Below are positions 1-8,714 of a stretch of 64,000 bases of DNA, piece by piece; position 1 is the first letter of the stretch, and the number at the start of each line of letters is the position of its first letter. Under the pieces are notes generated by a model that ran no database searches, was not told where the DNA came from, and saw nothing but the letters and a program-made list of their open reading frames with translations. Made by a program: the position numbers and the translations under genes. This DNA is from Streptomyces sp. Sge12. Lineage in GTDB: Bacteria; Actinomycetota; Actinomycetes; Streptomycetales; Streptomycetaceae. Location: assembly GCF_002080455.1 (NCBI RefSeq), contig NZ_CP020555.1, forward strand, positions 1,612,001-1,676,000, given 5' to 3'.

Positions 1-404
1 ACGAACAGCGGGACCATGCCGGGGACGATGGAGCCGACGAAGGCGGCGGAGGTCAGGGCGCCGCCGTGCATCGCGGCCAGGAAGAAGGGCACCCCCGCAC
101 CGCAGATGATCTTCACGGCGGGTCCGGGCCGCACGGCGGCGATGGCGCGGCGGCGCCGCCACAGGGCGGGGAACAGGACGACGAGGGGGACGCCGAAGCG
201 CAGCAGGGCCGCGTCGGCGGGGAGCAGGGAGGAGCCGCTGAGCGCGCGGGCACTGAGCGCGAAGGCCGCCCAGATGGACACGGTCACCAGCAGCGCCAGC
301 ATGCCTTCGGCCTGCGGGGAGAGCCCGCGCCGGCCGGGGTGTCCGGCCTGCGGGCCCGCCGCGTCGGGAGGCGGGGTCGCCCGGGTGGTGTGCGTCGCGA
401 CCAA
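1..404 (-). CDS. EamA/DMT-family transporter, N-terminal part (cut by window edge)
   Basis: About 134 N-terminal residues lie in the window and the gene runs off the left edge. The reverse-strand reading shows hydrophobic helices separated by short basic loops (for example LALLVTVSIWAAFALSA, then a WRRRR loop, then FFLAAMHGGALTSAAF). This is the pattern of the first three or four helices of a ten-helix EamA/DMT exporter. The TTG at 404 is chosen because GGAG lies 7 bases upstream; an in-frame ATG at 302 directly before helix 1 is the alternative. The gene is divergent from an Lrp-type regulator, an arrangement often seen for amino-acid exporters, so an amino-acid or related metabolite is the inferred substrate. 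Confidence 0.75.
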   Translation of the reverse strand, partial: MVATHTTRATPPPDAAGPQAGHPGRRGLSPQAEGMLALLVTVSIWAAFALSARALSGSSLLPADAALLRFGVPLVVLFPALWRRRRAIAAVRPGPAVKIICGAGVPFFLAAMHGGALTSAAFVGSIVPGMVPLF

Positions 405-514
405 GGAATTGCTCCAGCCTCTGGGACCCGGACCGGTCCGGTCCGTGCAGGGCAACGCTAGGGCTTCGGTCGGGGCAGCCGATTGCCAGTTCTGCCGCTC
501 GGACATACGTTTGG

Positions 515-527
515 GGCAGAATCTGCC
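515..527. promoter_or_regulatory. Candidate Lrp operator, palindrome GGCAGA-a-TCTGCC
   Basis: A perfect 13-bp palindrome (central A) ends one base before the AAGGAG ribosome site of the Lrp gene. A further TCTGCC half-site lies at 491-496, exactly 31 bp (about three helical turns) from the TCTGCC at 522-527. Phased half-sites between a divergent Lrp/exporter pair suggest autoregulation and control of the exporter. Confidence 0.5.
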
Positions 528-538
528 AAGGAGTGGCC

Positions 539-1024
539 ATGGACGCAGTCGATCTGCAGATCATCAGGGAATTGCAGGCCGACGGGCGCCTGTCCAACCA
601 GGACCTGGCGGACCGCGTCCGGCTGTCCCCCTCCCCCTGTCTGCGCCGTGTGCGGCGGCTGGAGGAGGCGGGGCTGATCCGCGGCTACACGGCCATGGTC
701 GACCAGGTCGCCTTCGGGCTGCCGGTCACCGTCTTCGTGCGGATCCGGCTGGAGCGCCATACGGCGGAGGCGGTGCGGCAGTTCGAGGAGCACGTCGCGG
801 TCATCGAGCACATCCAGGACTGCTATCTGATGGCCGGCAGCAGCGACTACCTGCTGCGGGTCGTCATCGAGGACCTGGAGGCCTACGAATCCCTGGTGCG
901 CCACCGGATCCACGCCATTCCCGGGATCGCCTCGATCGAATCGAGCTTCGCGTTCGGCAGCGTCAAGCAGTCACGGACCTACCCGCGGCCCGCCCCGGGC
1001 GCATCTCGGCGGTCGCCGCGCTGA
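539..1024 (+). CDS. Lrp/AsnC family transcriptional regulator
   Basis: This 161-residue protein has an N-terminal AsnC-type winged helix-turn-helix (residues about 5-50, with LSNQDLADRVRLSPSPCLRR as the recognition part). A C-terminal RAM ligand-binding/oligomerisation domain follows (about 65-140, containing the GSSDYLL stretch). Length is normal for the family. The ATG at 539 is chosen over an in-frame GTG at 533 because AAGGAG (528-533) has correct spacing only for 539. The gene is divergent from an EamA-type exporter and preceded by a palindrome (515-527). Inferred role: feedback control of the exporter by an amino acid or similar effector. The effector is not visible from sequence. Confidence 0.93.
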   Translation: MDAVDLQIIRELQADGRLSNQDLADRVRLSPSPCLRRVRRLEEAGLIRGYTAMVDQVAFGLPVTVFVRIRLERHTAEAVRQFEEHVAVIEHIQDCYLMAGSSDYLLRVVIEDLEAYESLVRHRIHAIPGIASIESSFAFGSVKQSRTYPRPAPGASRRSPR

Positions 1025-1040
1025 CCCTGCCGCGCACGGC

Positions 1041-1565
1041 TCAGTGGGCGGCGGCCACGGCCCTCTCGAAGGCCGCGAGGGCGGCCGCGTCGAAGAGCAC
1101 GAACCGCACTTCCTGCACCTCGGTGCTGGCGCTGCGCACGGTCTCGACCGCGATGCGCGCCCCGTCGTCCATCGGCCAGCCGTAGATGCCGGTGGAGATG
1201 GCCGGGAAGGCGACCGTGCGGGCACCCAGCTCGTCGGCGACCCGCAGCGATTCGCGGTAGCAGGAGGCGAGCAGCTCGGAGCGGTCCTCCTCGCGCGACC
1301 AGACCGGGCCCACCGTGTGGATGACGTGCTCGGCGGGGAGCCGGCCGGCCGTGGTGGCGACGGCCCGGCCCGTCGCCAGGCCCTTGCCGTAGTGCGAGCC
1401 ACGCAGGTCCTCGCAGGCCGCCAGGATCTCCGGGCCGCCGCGCCGGTGGATGGCGCCGTCGACCCCGCCGCCGCCGAGCAGCGAGGAGTTGGCCGCGTTG
1501 ACGATCGCGTCGGCCTTCTCGGTGGTGATGTCGCCGCGGACCAGGACGATGCGGGTGCGGGTCAT
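1041..1565 (-). CDS. Macrodomain protein, O-acetyl-ADP-ribose deacetylase type
   Basis: A 174-residue stand-alone macrodomain. It has the family hallmarks: GDIT near the N terminus, [22 protein letters not shown] (the NAAN and GGGVDGAIH loop that contacts ADP-ribose), and [10 protein letters not shown] in the phosphate-binding loop. Family members hydrolyse O-acetyl-ADP-ribose or remove ADP-ribose from proteins or nucleic acids in the cytosol. Its ATG overlaps the stop of the upstream FAD oxidoreductase by ATGA (1562-1565), so the two are translationally coupled. The exact substrate cannot be told from sequence. Confidence 0.93.
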   Translation of the reverse strand: MTRTRIVLVRGDITTEKADAIVNAANSSLLGGGGVDGAIHRRGGPEILAACEDLRGSHYGKGLATGRAVATTAGRLPAEHVIHTVGPVWSREEDRSELLASCYRESLRVADELGARTVAFPAISTGIYGWPMDDGARIAVETVRSASTEVQEVRFVLFDAAALAAFERAVAAAH

Positions 1566-2983
1566 CGGGAGTCCTTCCGCAGGTGGCGCCAGACCGCCTT
1601 GGCGGCGTTGTGCCCGGACATGCCGTGCACGCCCGGGCCCGGCGGTGTCGCCGAGGAGCACAGGAAGACCGCCGGGTGTGCCGTGGTGTAGGGGGTGAGG
1701 GACAGCTTGGGCCGCAGCAGGAGCTGGAGGCCCGAGGCGGCCCCGCAGGCGATGTCCCCGCCCACGTAGTTCGGGTTGCGGGCGGCGAGCTGTGGCGGGC
1801 CCGCCGTGGCGCGGGCCAGGACCAGGTCGCGGAAGCCCGGGGCGAAGCGCTCCAGTTGGGTTTCGACGGCCTCGGTGAGATCGCCGTCCCAGCCCGCGGG
1901 GACGTGTCCGTACGCCCAGAAGACGTGCTTGCCCTCGGGCGCCCGGCCGGGGTCGACGAGGCTGGGCTGCGCCGTGATGAGGAAGGGCGCGCGCGGGGCC
2001 CGGCCGCCCGCGGCGAGCTGCAGGGCGGCGTCGATGTCCCGGGCGCGCGGGCCGATCTGCACGGTGCCGGCGCGGCGCGGCTCCTCGGCCGTCCAGGGGA
2101 CCGGGCCGTCGAGCGCGTAGTCCAGCTTGAAGACGGAGGCGCCGTACCGGTAGCCGTCGTAGGCGCGGCCCAGGCGGGCGATCCGGGCCAGGGCGGTCGG
2201 CGAGGTGTCGAAGACGTAGGTGCGGGCCGGCGGGAGGTCGTCGAGCCGTTTGACCTCGAAGCCGGTGTGGATGGTCCCGCCGAGGTCGCGCAGGTACGCG
2301 GCGAGGGCGTCGGAGACGGACTGCGAGCCGCCGCGCGGCATCGGCCAGCCGTTCGCGTGCGCGGCCAGTGCGAAGACGAGGCCGACGGCGCTGGTGGCGA
2401 TCCCGTCGAGCGGTGCGATGACGTGCGCGACCAGGCCCGCGAAGAGCGCCCGGGCCCGTTCGTCGCGGAAGCGGCTCAGCAGCCAGGTGGAGGGCGGCAG
2501 TCCGGCGAGCCCGAAGCGGGCGAGCGTGAGCGGGTCCCGGGGCAGTGCGGTGCTCGGCAGGGACATGAAGTCCCGGGCCAGGGTGTCCCATTTGCCGAGG
2601 AACGGTCCGACCAGACGCCGGTAGGTGCCCGCGTCGCGAGGCCCGAGGGACGCCGCCGTCTCCGCGACCGAGCGGGACAGGACGGCGGCCGTGCCGTCGT
2701 CGAAGGGGTGTGCCATGGGCAGCGGGGCGTGCAGCCACTCCAGCCCGTACCGCTTCAGCGGCATCGTGGCGAAGACCGGCGAGCCGGCGCCGAGCGGGTG
2801 CACCGCCGAGCAGGGGTCGTGCCGGAAGCCGGGGAGGGTGAGCTCCTCGGTCCGGGCGCCGCCGCCGACCGTGTCGGCGGCTTCGAAAACGGCCACCGAG
2901 AAGCCGCGCCGGGCCAGTTCGACGGCGGCCGTCAGCCCGTTGGGCCCCGCCCCCACCACGACCACATCGAGAATCGACGGCAC
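1562..2983 (-). CDS. Phytoene-desaturase-like NAD(P)/FAD-dependent oxidoreductase
   Basis: A 473-residue protein. The Rossmann FAD site [16 protein letters not shown] sits at residues about 6-20, and the C-terminal part holds a second dinucleotide-contact region near the stretch [15 protein letters not shown]. The overall pattern matches the NAD(P)/FAD oxidoreductases annotated as phytoene dehydrogenase-related proteins. The GTG at 2983 is preferred over a GTG at 3016 because AAGGAG lies 6 bases before it. There are no carotenoid genes nearby and it is coupled to a macrodomain gene, so a carotenoid role is not supported; its substrate is unknown. Confidence 0.88.
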   Translation of the reverse strand: MPSILDVVVVGAGPNGLTAAVELARRGFSVAVFEAADTVGGGARTEELTLPGFRHDPCSAVHPLGAGSPVFATMPLKRYGLEWLHAPLPMAHPFDDGTAAVLSRSVAETAASLGPRDAGTYRRLVGPFLGKWDTLARDFMSLPSTALPRDPLTLARFGLAGLPPSTWLLSRFRDERARALFAGLVAHVIAPLDGIATSAVGLVFALAAHANGWPMPRGGSQSVSDALAAYLRDLGGTIHTGFEVKRLDDLPPARTYVFDTSPTALARIARLGRAYDGYRYGASVFKLDYALDGPVPWTAEEPRRAGTVQIGPRARDIDAALQLAAGGRAPRAPFLITAQPSLVDPGRAPEGKHVFWAYGHVPAGWDGDLTEAVETQLERFAPGFRDLVLARATAGPPQLAARNPNYVGGDIACGAASGLQLLLRPKLSLTPYTTAHPAVFLCSSATPPGPGVHGMSGHNAAKAVWRHLRKDSR

Positions 2984-3107
2984 TTGCGACTCCTTCGTTT
3001 CCGGCGGCGCCTGCACCCCCAGGATATTCCGCCGTACGCGGCCGGTCCGACACCCCTGAATCGCTCCGGGGCCCGCCCGGAACGGGCCGGAGCGGGCCAG
3101 GACCTGC

Positions 3108-3932
3108 TCAGGCGCCCTTCAGCAGCTCCCTGATACGGATCGCGGTGGCCTCGTCGCGGCCGACGGCGAACGGCAGCGCGTTGTCCCGGTCCACCCGGAA
3201 GGGGACCCCGTCGACGGTGCTCTGGGCGCCGCCGGCCTCCGCGACCAGCAGCAGGCCGGCCGCGTGGTCCCAGGCCGAGGGCCAGGTGAAGGCCAGGCCG
3301 TCCATCTCGCCGCGCGCCACCTTCAGGTACTCCAGGCCCGCGGAGCCGCACGGCCGGGCCGCGACCCCGGGCACGTCCAGCCGGGCGAGCGTGCGCTTGT
3401 TCTCGTCACTGGTGTAGAGCGGGTGGGCGATGGCGACCCGCAGCGCGGCGTCCGGATCCGGCGAACCGCTCCGGATCTGCTGGCCGTTGACGTACGCGCC
3501 CTGCCCGCGCACGGCGGTGGCCAGCTCTTCCAGGGCCGGGGCGAAGGTCCAGGAGGCGAGGATCTCCCCGCGCTGGGCGAGGGCGACCAGGGTGCAGAAG
3601 GCGGGGTCGCCGTTCACGAACTGGCGGGTGCCGTCGACGGGGTCCACGATCCACACGGGGGCGTCGGCGCGCAGCGCCGCGTACACGCCCGGGTCGGCGT
3701 GCACGGCCTCCTCGCCGACCACGGCGGAGCCGGGCAGGAGCCGGGTCAGGGCGGCCGTCAGGTGCTCCTCGGCCTTGCGGTCGGCCACGGTCACCAGGTC
3801 GTGGGGGCCGCTCTTCTCGTCGACCTCGTGCTCGGCGAGCTGCCTGAATCTCGGCATGATCTCGATCGCCGCCGCCTTGCGGACGGCCTCTTCCACATCG
3901 GACAGGCCATGGGCCAGGAACTCATCGATCAT
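3108..3932 (-). CDS. Inositol monophosphatase family protein (possible HisN histidinol-phosphatase)
   Basis: A 274-residue enzyme with the Li-sensitive, metal-dependent phosphatase motifs: GEEA around residue 73 (first metal site), [12 protein letters not shown] around 93-104 (WxxDPxDGT metal site) and [13 protein letters not shown] near the C terminus (WDxAAG motif). It probably removes phosphate from inositol-1-phosphate or histidinol phosphate; actinobacterial HisN proteins have this size and fold, and sequence alone does not decide between them. It has its own transcription unit, with a 15-bp palindrome GGACAC-CGG-GTGTCC at 3991-4005 upstream that could be an operator or a short hairpin. 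Confidence 0.88.
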   Translation of the reverse strand: MIDEFLAHGLSDVEEAVRKAAAIEIMPRFRQLAEHEVDEKSGPHDLVTVADRKAEEHLTAALTRLLPGSAVVGEEAVHADPGVYAALRADAPVWIVDPVDGTRQFVNGDPAFCTLVALAQRGEILASWTFAPALEELATAVRGQGAYVNGQQIRSGSPDPDAALRVAIAHPLYTSDENKRTLARLDVPGVAARPCGSAGLEYLKVARGEMDGLAFTWPSAWDHAAGLLLVAEAGGAQSTVDGVPFRVDRDNALPFAVGRDEATAIRIRELLKGA

Positions 3933-3990
3933 GCCCCCAGCAAAGCACGCCCGGCCGACAAACCCCACCGCCAATCCCGGACGGGAGGCT

Positions 3991-4005
3991 GGACACCGGG
4001 TGTCC
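3991..4005. promoter_or_regulatory. Palindrome upstream of the IMPase-family gene
   Basis: GGACAC-CGG-GTGTCC is a perfect inverted repeat 59 bases upstream of the start at 3932 on the minus strand. It is placed where an operator could act; no regulator is recognised. Confidence 0.3.
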
Positions 4006-4046
4006 ACCGGGTGAACCGCCCCGGGAGACCGCGGGGCGGAACGGGG

Positions 4047-4080
4047 CCGCCGGCGGGGGCGCAGGGCCTCCCGCCGGCGG
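4047..4080 (-). terminator. Hairpin terminator after the pyrimidine operon
   Basis: The arms CCGCCGGCGGG (4047-4057) and CCCGCCGGCGG (4070-4080) form an 11-bp perfect stem with a 12-nt loop. The hairpin begins 9 bases past the stop of the LLM oxidoreductase. It has no U-tract, as is usual in Streptomyces. Confidence 0.6.
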
Positions 4081-4089
4081 TCCGGGGCG

Positions 4090-5091
4090 TCAGTCGCCCA
4101 GCACCGGGATGATGTGCCGGCCGTACGCGTCGATCGTGGCCTCCCGCGCGTCGTGCATGTCGTAGACGGCGAACTGGTCGACGCCGAGGTCGCGCAGGGT
4201 TCGCAGCTTCTCGATGTGTGCTTCTGCCGGGCCCAGCAGGCAGAAGCGGTCGACGATCTCGTCGGGGACGAAGTCGGTGGACGGGTTCCCGGCCCGCCCG
4301 TGGTGGCTGTAGTCGTAGCCCTGGCGGGCCTTGATGTACTCGGTGAGTTCGTCGGGGACCATCGAGGAGTGCTCGCCGTAGCGCGTGACCAGGTCGGCGA
4401 CGTGGTTGCCGACCATCCCGCCGAACCAGCGGCACTGGTCGCGGGCGTGGGCGAGGTCATCGCCCACGTACGCGGGCGCCGCCACGCAGATGGTGATCTC
4501 CGCGGGGTCGCGGCCGGCCGCCACGGCCGCATCGCGGACCGACTTGACCATCCATTCGGTGAGGTAGGGGTCGGCGAGCTGAAGGATGAACCCGTCGGCC
4601 TTCTCCCCCGCCAGGGCCAGTGCCTTGGGTCCGTACGCCGCCATCCAGACGGGCAGCTTCCCGTCGCGGACCCAGGGCAGCCGGATCGGGTTGCCGTCGA
4701 CCAGGGCCTCGCGGCCCTCGGCCAGGTCGCGGATGACGTCGATGGCCTCGCCGAGCCGGGCCAGGGTGTTGGGTTTGCGCCCGGCGACCCGCATCGCCGA
4801 GTCGCCGCGCCCGATCCCGCAGACGGTGCGGTTGCCGTACATGTCGTTGAGGGTGGCGAAGGTGGAGGCGGTCACTTCCCAGGTGCGGGTGCCGGGGTTG
4901 GTGACCATGGGTCCGATGTGCAGCTTGCGGGTGTGCTCCAGGATCTGGCTGTAGATGACGAACGGCTCCTGCCACAGCACGGCGGAGTCGAAGGTCCAGC
5001 CGTAGCGGAAGCCGTTGCGCTCGGCACGCTTCATGAGGCTGATGACCTGGGCGGCGGGCGGGTCGGTCTGCAGGACGAGGCCGAAGTCCAT
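4090..5091 (-). CDS. LLM-class F420-dependent oxidoreductase (CPS_4043-like family)
   Basis: A 333-residue luciferase-like monooxygenase-fold enzyme: N-terminal MDFGLVLQTDPPA beta-strand/loop, GPMVTNPGTR around residues 75-85, and the GIGRGDSAMR segment typical of F420-using members related to methylene-tetrahydromethanopterin reductase. The ATG at 5091 has AAGGAG 7 bases upstream. It is the last gene of the pyrimidine catabolism operon, 22 bp after dihydropyrimidinase. Members of this family are known to sit in such operons but their reaction is not established. One hypothesis is that it does the redox step on a uracil, thymine or aldehyde intermediate, since no dihydropyrimidine dehydrogenase gene is present here. 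Confidence 0.85.
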   Translation of the reverse strand: MDFGLVLQTDPPAAQVISLMKRAERNGFRYGWTFDSAVLWQEPFVIYSQILEHTRKLHIGPMVTNPGTRTWEVTASTFATLNDMYGNRTVCGIGRGDSAMRVAGRKPNTLARLGEAIDVIRDLAEGREALVDGNPIRLPWVRDGKLPVWMAAYGPKALALAGEKADGFILQLADPYLTEWMVKSVRDAAVAAGRDPAEITICVAAPAYVGDDLAHARDQCRWFGGMVGNHVADLVTRYGEHSSMVPDELTEYIKARQGYDYSHHGRAGNPSTDFVPDEIVDRFCLLGPAEAHIEKLRTLRDLGVDQFAVYDMHDAREATIDAYGRHIIPVLGD

Positions 5092-5113
5092 ACGGGCGGC
5101 TCCTTGACGCTCT

Positions 5114-6514
5114 TTACAGGTACTGGCAGGTGGAGCGGTGGACGAAGGCGCCGTGGCCGGCCCGGCCGGTGAATTCGCGCTGGTCGATGACGATTTCACC
5201 GCGCGAGAGCACGGTGTCGACGCGTCCGGTGATCCGCTTGCCCTCGTACGCCGAGTAGTCCACGTTCATGTGGTGCGTCTCGGCGGAGATGACCTGCTCG
5301 GCGTGCGGATCGTAGAGGACGATGTCGGCGTCGGAGCCCGGCGCGATGGTGCCCTTCTGCGGGTAGAGGCCGAACATCCGGGCCGGGGTCGCGCACGCGA
5401 TCTCGATCCAGCGTCGGCGGCTGATGTGCCCGTCCAGGACGGCCTGGTGGAGGAGGTCCATACGGTTCTCCACCCCCGGCAGCCCGTTGGGGATCTTGGA
5501 GAAGTCTCCGCGGCCCAGCTCCTTCTGGCCCCGGAAGCAGAAGGGGCAGTGGTCGGTGGAGACCACCTGGAGGTCATTGGTCCGCAGGCCCCGCCACAGC
5601 GCCGCCTGGTGCTCGCGGGGGCGCAGCGGGGTGGAGCAGACGTACTTGGCGCCCTGGAAGTCGGGCTCCTCCAGGTTGTCGGTGGACAGGAACAGGTACT
5701 GCGGGCAGGTCTCGCCGAAGACCGGCAGGCCCTTGTCGCGGGCGGCGGCCAGTTCGGCGACCGCTTCCTCCGCCGAGACGTGGACGACGTAGAGCGGGGC
5801 GCCCGCGACCCGCGCGAGCTGGATGGCGCGGTGAGTGGCCTCGGCCTCCAGCAGCACCTTGCGGACCTCGCCGTGGTGGCGGGGATCGGTCTCCCCGCGG
5901 GCGAGGGCCTGTTCGACGAGGACGTCGATCGCGATGCCGTTCTCGGCGTGCATCATGATCAGCCCGCCGTTGGCGGCGCCGCGCTGCATGGCGCGCAGGA
6001 TCTGCCCGTCGTCGCTGTAGAAGACCCCGGGGTAGGCCATGAACAGCTTGAAGGAGGTGACCCCCTCACCGACGAGGTGGTCCATCTCCTTGAGGGTTCT
6101 CTCGTTGACGTCCGAGAGGATCATGTGGAAGGCGTAGTCGACGGCGCAGTTGCCGTCGGCCTTGGCGTACCAGGTGTCGAGCCCCTCGCGCAGGGAGTGG
6201 CCCACGCTCTGCACGGCGAAGTCGACGATGGTGGTGGTTCCGCCCCAGGCGGCGGCCCGGGTGCCGGTCTCGAAGGTGTCGGAGGCGGAGGTGCCGCCGA
6301 AGGGGAGTTCCATGTGGGTGTGCGCGTCGACCCCGCCCGGGATGACGTACTTCCCGGTGGCGTCGATCGTGCGGTCGGCCGTCCAGGCCTCGGCGGCCGC
6401 CGAGGAGTGTGCGGCCAGCGCCGCCACGCGGCCGTCCTCGATCAGGATGTCCGCGTGCACTTCGTCGGCGGCGGTGATGACGAGGCCGCCGCGGATCAGG
6501 GTACGGATGCTCAT
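5114..6514 (-). CDS. hydA: Dihydropyrimidinase (D-hydantoinase)
   Basis: A 466-residue cyclic amidohydrolase. The binuclear metal site is visible: GVDAHTHME around residues 60-68 (HxH), the carboxylated lysine in SFKLFMAYPG, a His in MMHAENG, another in VVHVSAEEAV, and the Asp in STDHCPF. Dihydropyrimidinases open dihydrouracil or dihydrothymine to N-carbamoyl-beta-amino acids. The length is normal. The next step, beta-ureidopropionase, is encoded upstream in the same operon, which favours a true pyrimidine role over a biotechnological hydantoinase label. GGGGGATC lies just before the ATG. An allantoinase further right (50864-52207) is a distinct relative. Confidence 0.93.
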   Translation of the reverse strand: MSIRTLIRGGLVITAADEVHADILIEDGRVAALAAHSSAAAEAWTADRTIDATGKYVIPGGVDAHTHMELPFGGTSASDTFETGTRAAAWGGTTTIVDFAVQSVGHSLREGLDTWYAKADGNCAVDYAFHMILSDVNERTLKEMDHLVGEGVTSFKLFMAYPGVFYSDDGQILRAMQRGAANGGLIMMHAENGIAIDVLVEQALARGETDPRHHGEVRKVLLEAEATHRAIQLARVAGAPLYVVHVSAEEAVAELAAARDKGLPVFGETCPQYLFLSTDNLEEPDFQGAKYVCSTPLRPREHQAALWRGLRTNDLQVVSTDHCPFCFRGQKELGRGDFSKIPNGLPGVENRMDLLHQAVLDGHISRRRWIEIACATPARMFGLYPQKGTIAPGSDADIVLYDPHAEQVISAETHHMNVDYSAYEGKRITGRVDTVLSRGEIVIDQREFTGRAGHGAFVHRSTCQYL

Positions 6515-6527
6515 GTGATCCCCCTAC

Positions 6528-7820
6528 TCAAATGCTGCGCAAGGCCTGTTCGAGGATCTCGGCGCCCTCTTCCGCCTCGGCGACGGTGAGGGAGAGCGGT
6601 GGCGCGATGCGCAGCACGCTGGTGTTGTGGCCGCCGCCCTTGCCGAGCAGCAGGCCGCCTTCGCGGGCCGCCTCCAGGACGGCTGCGGCCGCGTCCGGGT
6701 CGGCCTCGTCGGTGCCCGGCCTGGTGAGTTCCAGTCCGGCCATCAGGCCCCGGCCGCGGACCTCCCGTACGGCGGGCACGGTGGCGGCGATCCCGCGCAG
6801 CCGCTCCAGGAGCAGGCCGCCGACGCGCCGGGCGTTGCCCTGGAGGTCGTGCTCCAGCAGGTAGGCGAGGTTGGCGACGCCGGCCGCCATCGTGACCGGG
6901 GAGCCGCCGAAGGTGGAGATGGAGTTGGAGTCCAGGCAGTTCATCACCTCGGCGCGGGCCACGACCCCGCCGATGGACATCCCGTTGCCGATGCCCTTGG
7001 CGAAGGTGAGGATGTCCGGCGGGCCGTTCTGGGCGTGTGCCTGCCAGCCCCAGAAGTGGTCGCCGGTGCGGCCCCAGCCGGTCTGCACCTCGTCGCTGAT
7101 CCACAGGATGCCGTGGCGGTCGAGGACCTCGCGGAAGGCTCCGTAGAGGCCGTCGGGCGGGGAGGTGAAGCCGCCGACGCCCTGAATGGGTTCGGCAATG
7201 AGGGCGGCCACTCCCCCGCGGGCCTGACCGAGCACGTCCTCCAGGTCCGCGACGGCGGCGGCGGTGAAGGCGGCGTCGTCCAGGTGGGCGAGCGGGCCGC
7301 GGGTGCGGACGGCGCCCTGGACGTAGTACGTCTGCAGCGGGGAGAGGCTGGTCGGGGACCAGCCGCGGTTGCCGGTGATCGAGACGGTGGAGAAGGACCG
7401 GCCGTGGTAGCTGTTGCGCATCGCCAGGATCTGGTTGGAGCGGCGGTACGTGGTCGCGAGCAGCAGGGCGGTGTCGTTGGCCTCGGTGCCGGAGGTGGTG
7501 AAGAAGACCCGGGCGTCGGGGATGCCGGAGAGCGCGGCGACCCGTTCGGCCAGCTCGATCATCGGCCGGTTGAGGTAGAGGGTGGAGGAGTGGATGATCC
7601 GCCCGGCCTGCTCGGACACGGCCTTGGTGACCTCGGGCAGGGCGTGGGCGGTCATCGTGGTGAGGATGCCGCCGAAAAAGTCGAGGTAGCGGTTGCCGTC
7701 CGCGTCCCAGACGTGGCGGCCCTCCCCGTGGGTGAGCTCGATGGGGTGCTTGTAGTAGAGCGCGAGCCAGTCGGGCAGGACGGTGCGGTGGCGGCTGTGG
7801 AGCGGGGTCGGGTTGGTCAC
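6528..7820 (-). CDS. Class III aminotransferase (AGXT2/beta-alanine type)
   Basis: A 430-residue PLP enzyme. Class III features are clear: SGTEANDTALLLA near residue 105, ISDEVQTGWGRTG (cofactor Asp) and the PLP lysine in LTFAKGIGNGMS. Start GTG 7820 overlaps the beta-ureidopropionase stop as GTGA. Relatives transfer the amino group from beta-alanine, beta-aminoisobutyrate or gamma-aminobutyrate to pyruvate or glyoxylate. In this operon the expected donors are beta-alanine and beta-aminoisobutyrate made from uracil and thymine, giving malonate semialdehyde or methylmalonate semialdehyde. Specificity is inferred from context only. Confidence 0.9.
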   Translation of the reverse strand: MTNPTPLHSRHRTVLPDWLALYYKHPIELTHGEGRHVWDADGNRYLDFFGGILTTMTAHALPEVTKAVSEQAGRIIHSSTLYLNRPMIELAERVAALSGIPDARVFFTTSGTEANDTALLLATTYRRSNQILAMRNSYHGRSFSTVSITGNRGWSPTSLSPLQTYYVQGAVRTRGPLAHLDDAAFTAAAVADLEDVLGQARGGVAALIAEPIQGVGGFTSPPDGLYGAFREVLDRHGILWISDEVQTGWGRTGDHFWGWQAHAQNGPPDILTFAKGIGNGMSIGGVVARAEVMNCLDSNSISTFGGSPVTMAAGVANLAYLLEHDLQGNARRVGGLLLERLRGIAATVPAVREVRGRGLMAGLELTRPGTDEADPDAAAAVLEAAREGGLLLGKGGGHNTSVLRIAPPLSLTVAEAEEGAEILEQALRSI

Positions 7821-8659
7821 GGCTGTACGAGTCCTCCGTAGGCGTCGGGTCGGCGGTCGCGGTAGAAGGCCCACTGGTCGCGGACCTCCTTGATCAGGTC
7901 GAAGTCGAGGTCGCGGACGACGAGTTCCTCGTCCTTGTCGCTGGCGACCTCCCCGACGAACTGACCGCGCGGGTCGACGAAGTAGCTGGTGCCGTAGAAG
8001 TCGTTGTCGCCGTACTCCTCCTGGCCGACGCGGTTGATGGCGGCGATGAAGTACTCGTTGGCGACGGCGGAGGCGGGCTGTTCCAGCTGCCACAGGTAGG
8101 CGGACAGGCCTCGGGAGGTGGCGGACGGGTTGTAGACCAGCTGGGCTCCGGCGAGTCCCAGTTGGCGCCAGCCCTCGGGGAAGTGGCGGTCGTAGCAGAT
8201 GTAGACGCCGATCCGGCCGACGGCGGTGTCGAAGACGGGCCAGCCGAGGTTGCCCGGACGGAAGTAGTACTTCTCCCAGAAGCCTTTGACCTGCGGGATG
8301 TGGTGCTTGCGGTACTTGCCGAGATAGCTGCCGTCGGCGTCGATGACGGCGGCGGTGTTGTAGTAGAAGCCCTCGCTCTCCAGCTCGAAGACCGGTACGA
8401 CAATCACCATGCCGGTCTCGCGGGCGAGGTCCTGCATCCGGCGGACGGTCGGGCCGTCGGGGACGGCCTCGGCCCAGCGGTAGTGCTCGGGCTCCTGGAC
8501 CTGACAGAAATAGGGGGAGTTGAAGACTTCCTGGAAGCCGATGATCTGCGCGCCCTCGGCGGCCGCCCGGCGGGCGTACTCCTCGTGCTTGGCGATCATC
8601 GATTCGGTGTCTCCGGTCCAGGTGGCCTGGACCAGCGCGGCGCGGACGACTTGGGCCAT
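7817..8659 (-). CDS. Beta-ureidopropionase / carbon-nitrogen hydrolase (nitrilase superfamily)
   Basis: A 280-residue nitrilase-fold amidase with the catalytic triad visible: Glu44 in GFQEVF, Lys118 in KYRKHHIPQ and Cys155 in YICYDRHFPE. Tyr/His around the Cys match N-carbamoyl-beta-alanine amidohydrolases. It would cleave N-carbamoyl-beta-alanine to beta-alanine, CO2 and ammonia in the cytosol. It is the first gene of the four-gene operon; GAGGAG lies before the ATG. Upstream (8690-8714) is an inverted repeat that may be the operator. Confidence 0.93.
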   Translation of the reverse strand: MAQVVRAALVQATWTGDTESMIAKHEEYARRAAAEGAQIIGFQEVFNSPYFCQVQEPEHYRWAEAVPDGPTVRRMQDLARETGMVIVVPVFELESEGFYYNTAAVIDADGSYLGKYRKHHIPQVKGFWEKYYFRPGNLGWPVFDTAVGRIGVYICYDRHFPEGWRQLGLAGAQLVYNPSATSRGLSAYLWQLEQPASAVANEYFIAAINRVGQEEYGDNDFYGTSYFVDPRGQFVGEVASDKDEELVVRDLDFDLIKEVRDQWAFYRDRRPDAYGGLVQP

Positions 8660-8689
8660 GAGCTGCTCCTCGCGACGGGAACGCCGGTT

Positions 8690-8714
8690 CTACGCACGTA
8701 GACGGTGTGCGTAG
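8690..8714. promoter_or_regulatory. Candidate operator CTACGCAC-N9-GTGCGTAG of the pyrimidine operon
   Basis: An 8-bp perfect inverted repeat with a 9-bp spacer, 31 bases upstream of the first gene's ATG. The same half CTACGCAC occurs again at 8835-8842, overlapping the stop of the upstream gene. It is a good candidate binding site for the unseen regulator of pyrimidine catabolism. Confidence 0.5.

Noticed and set aside
2625..3059. Plus-strand frames at the left end as extra genes
   Set aside because: They lie wholly over genes with strong motifs and have no ribosome sites.
1583..3133. 516-codon plus-strand frame over the FAD oxidoreductase
   Set aside because: Antisense shadow; the minus strand has the FAD motif and a proper ribosome site.
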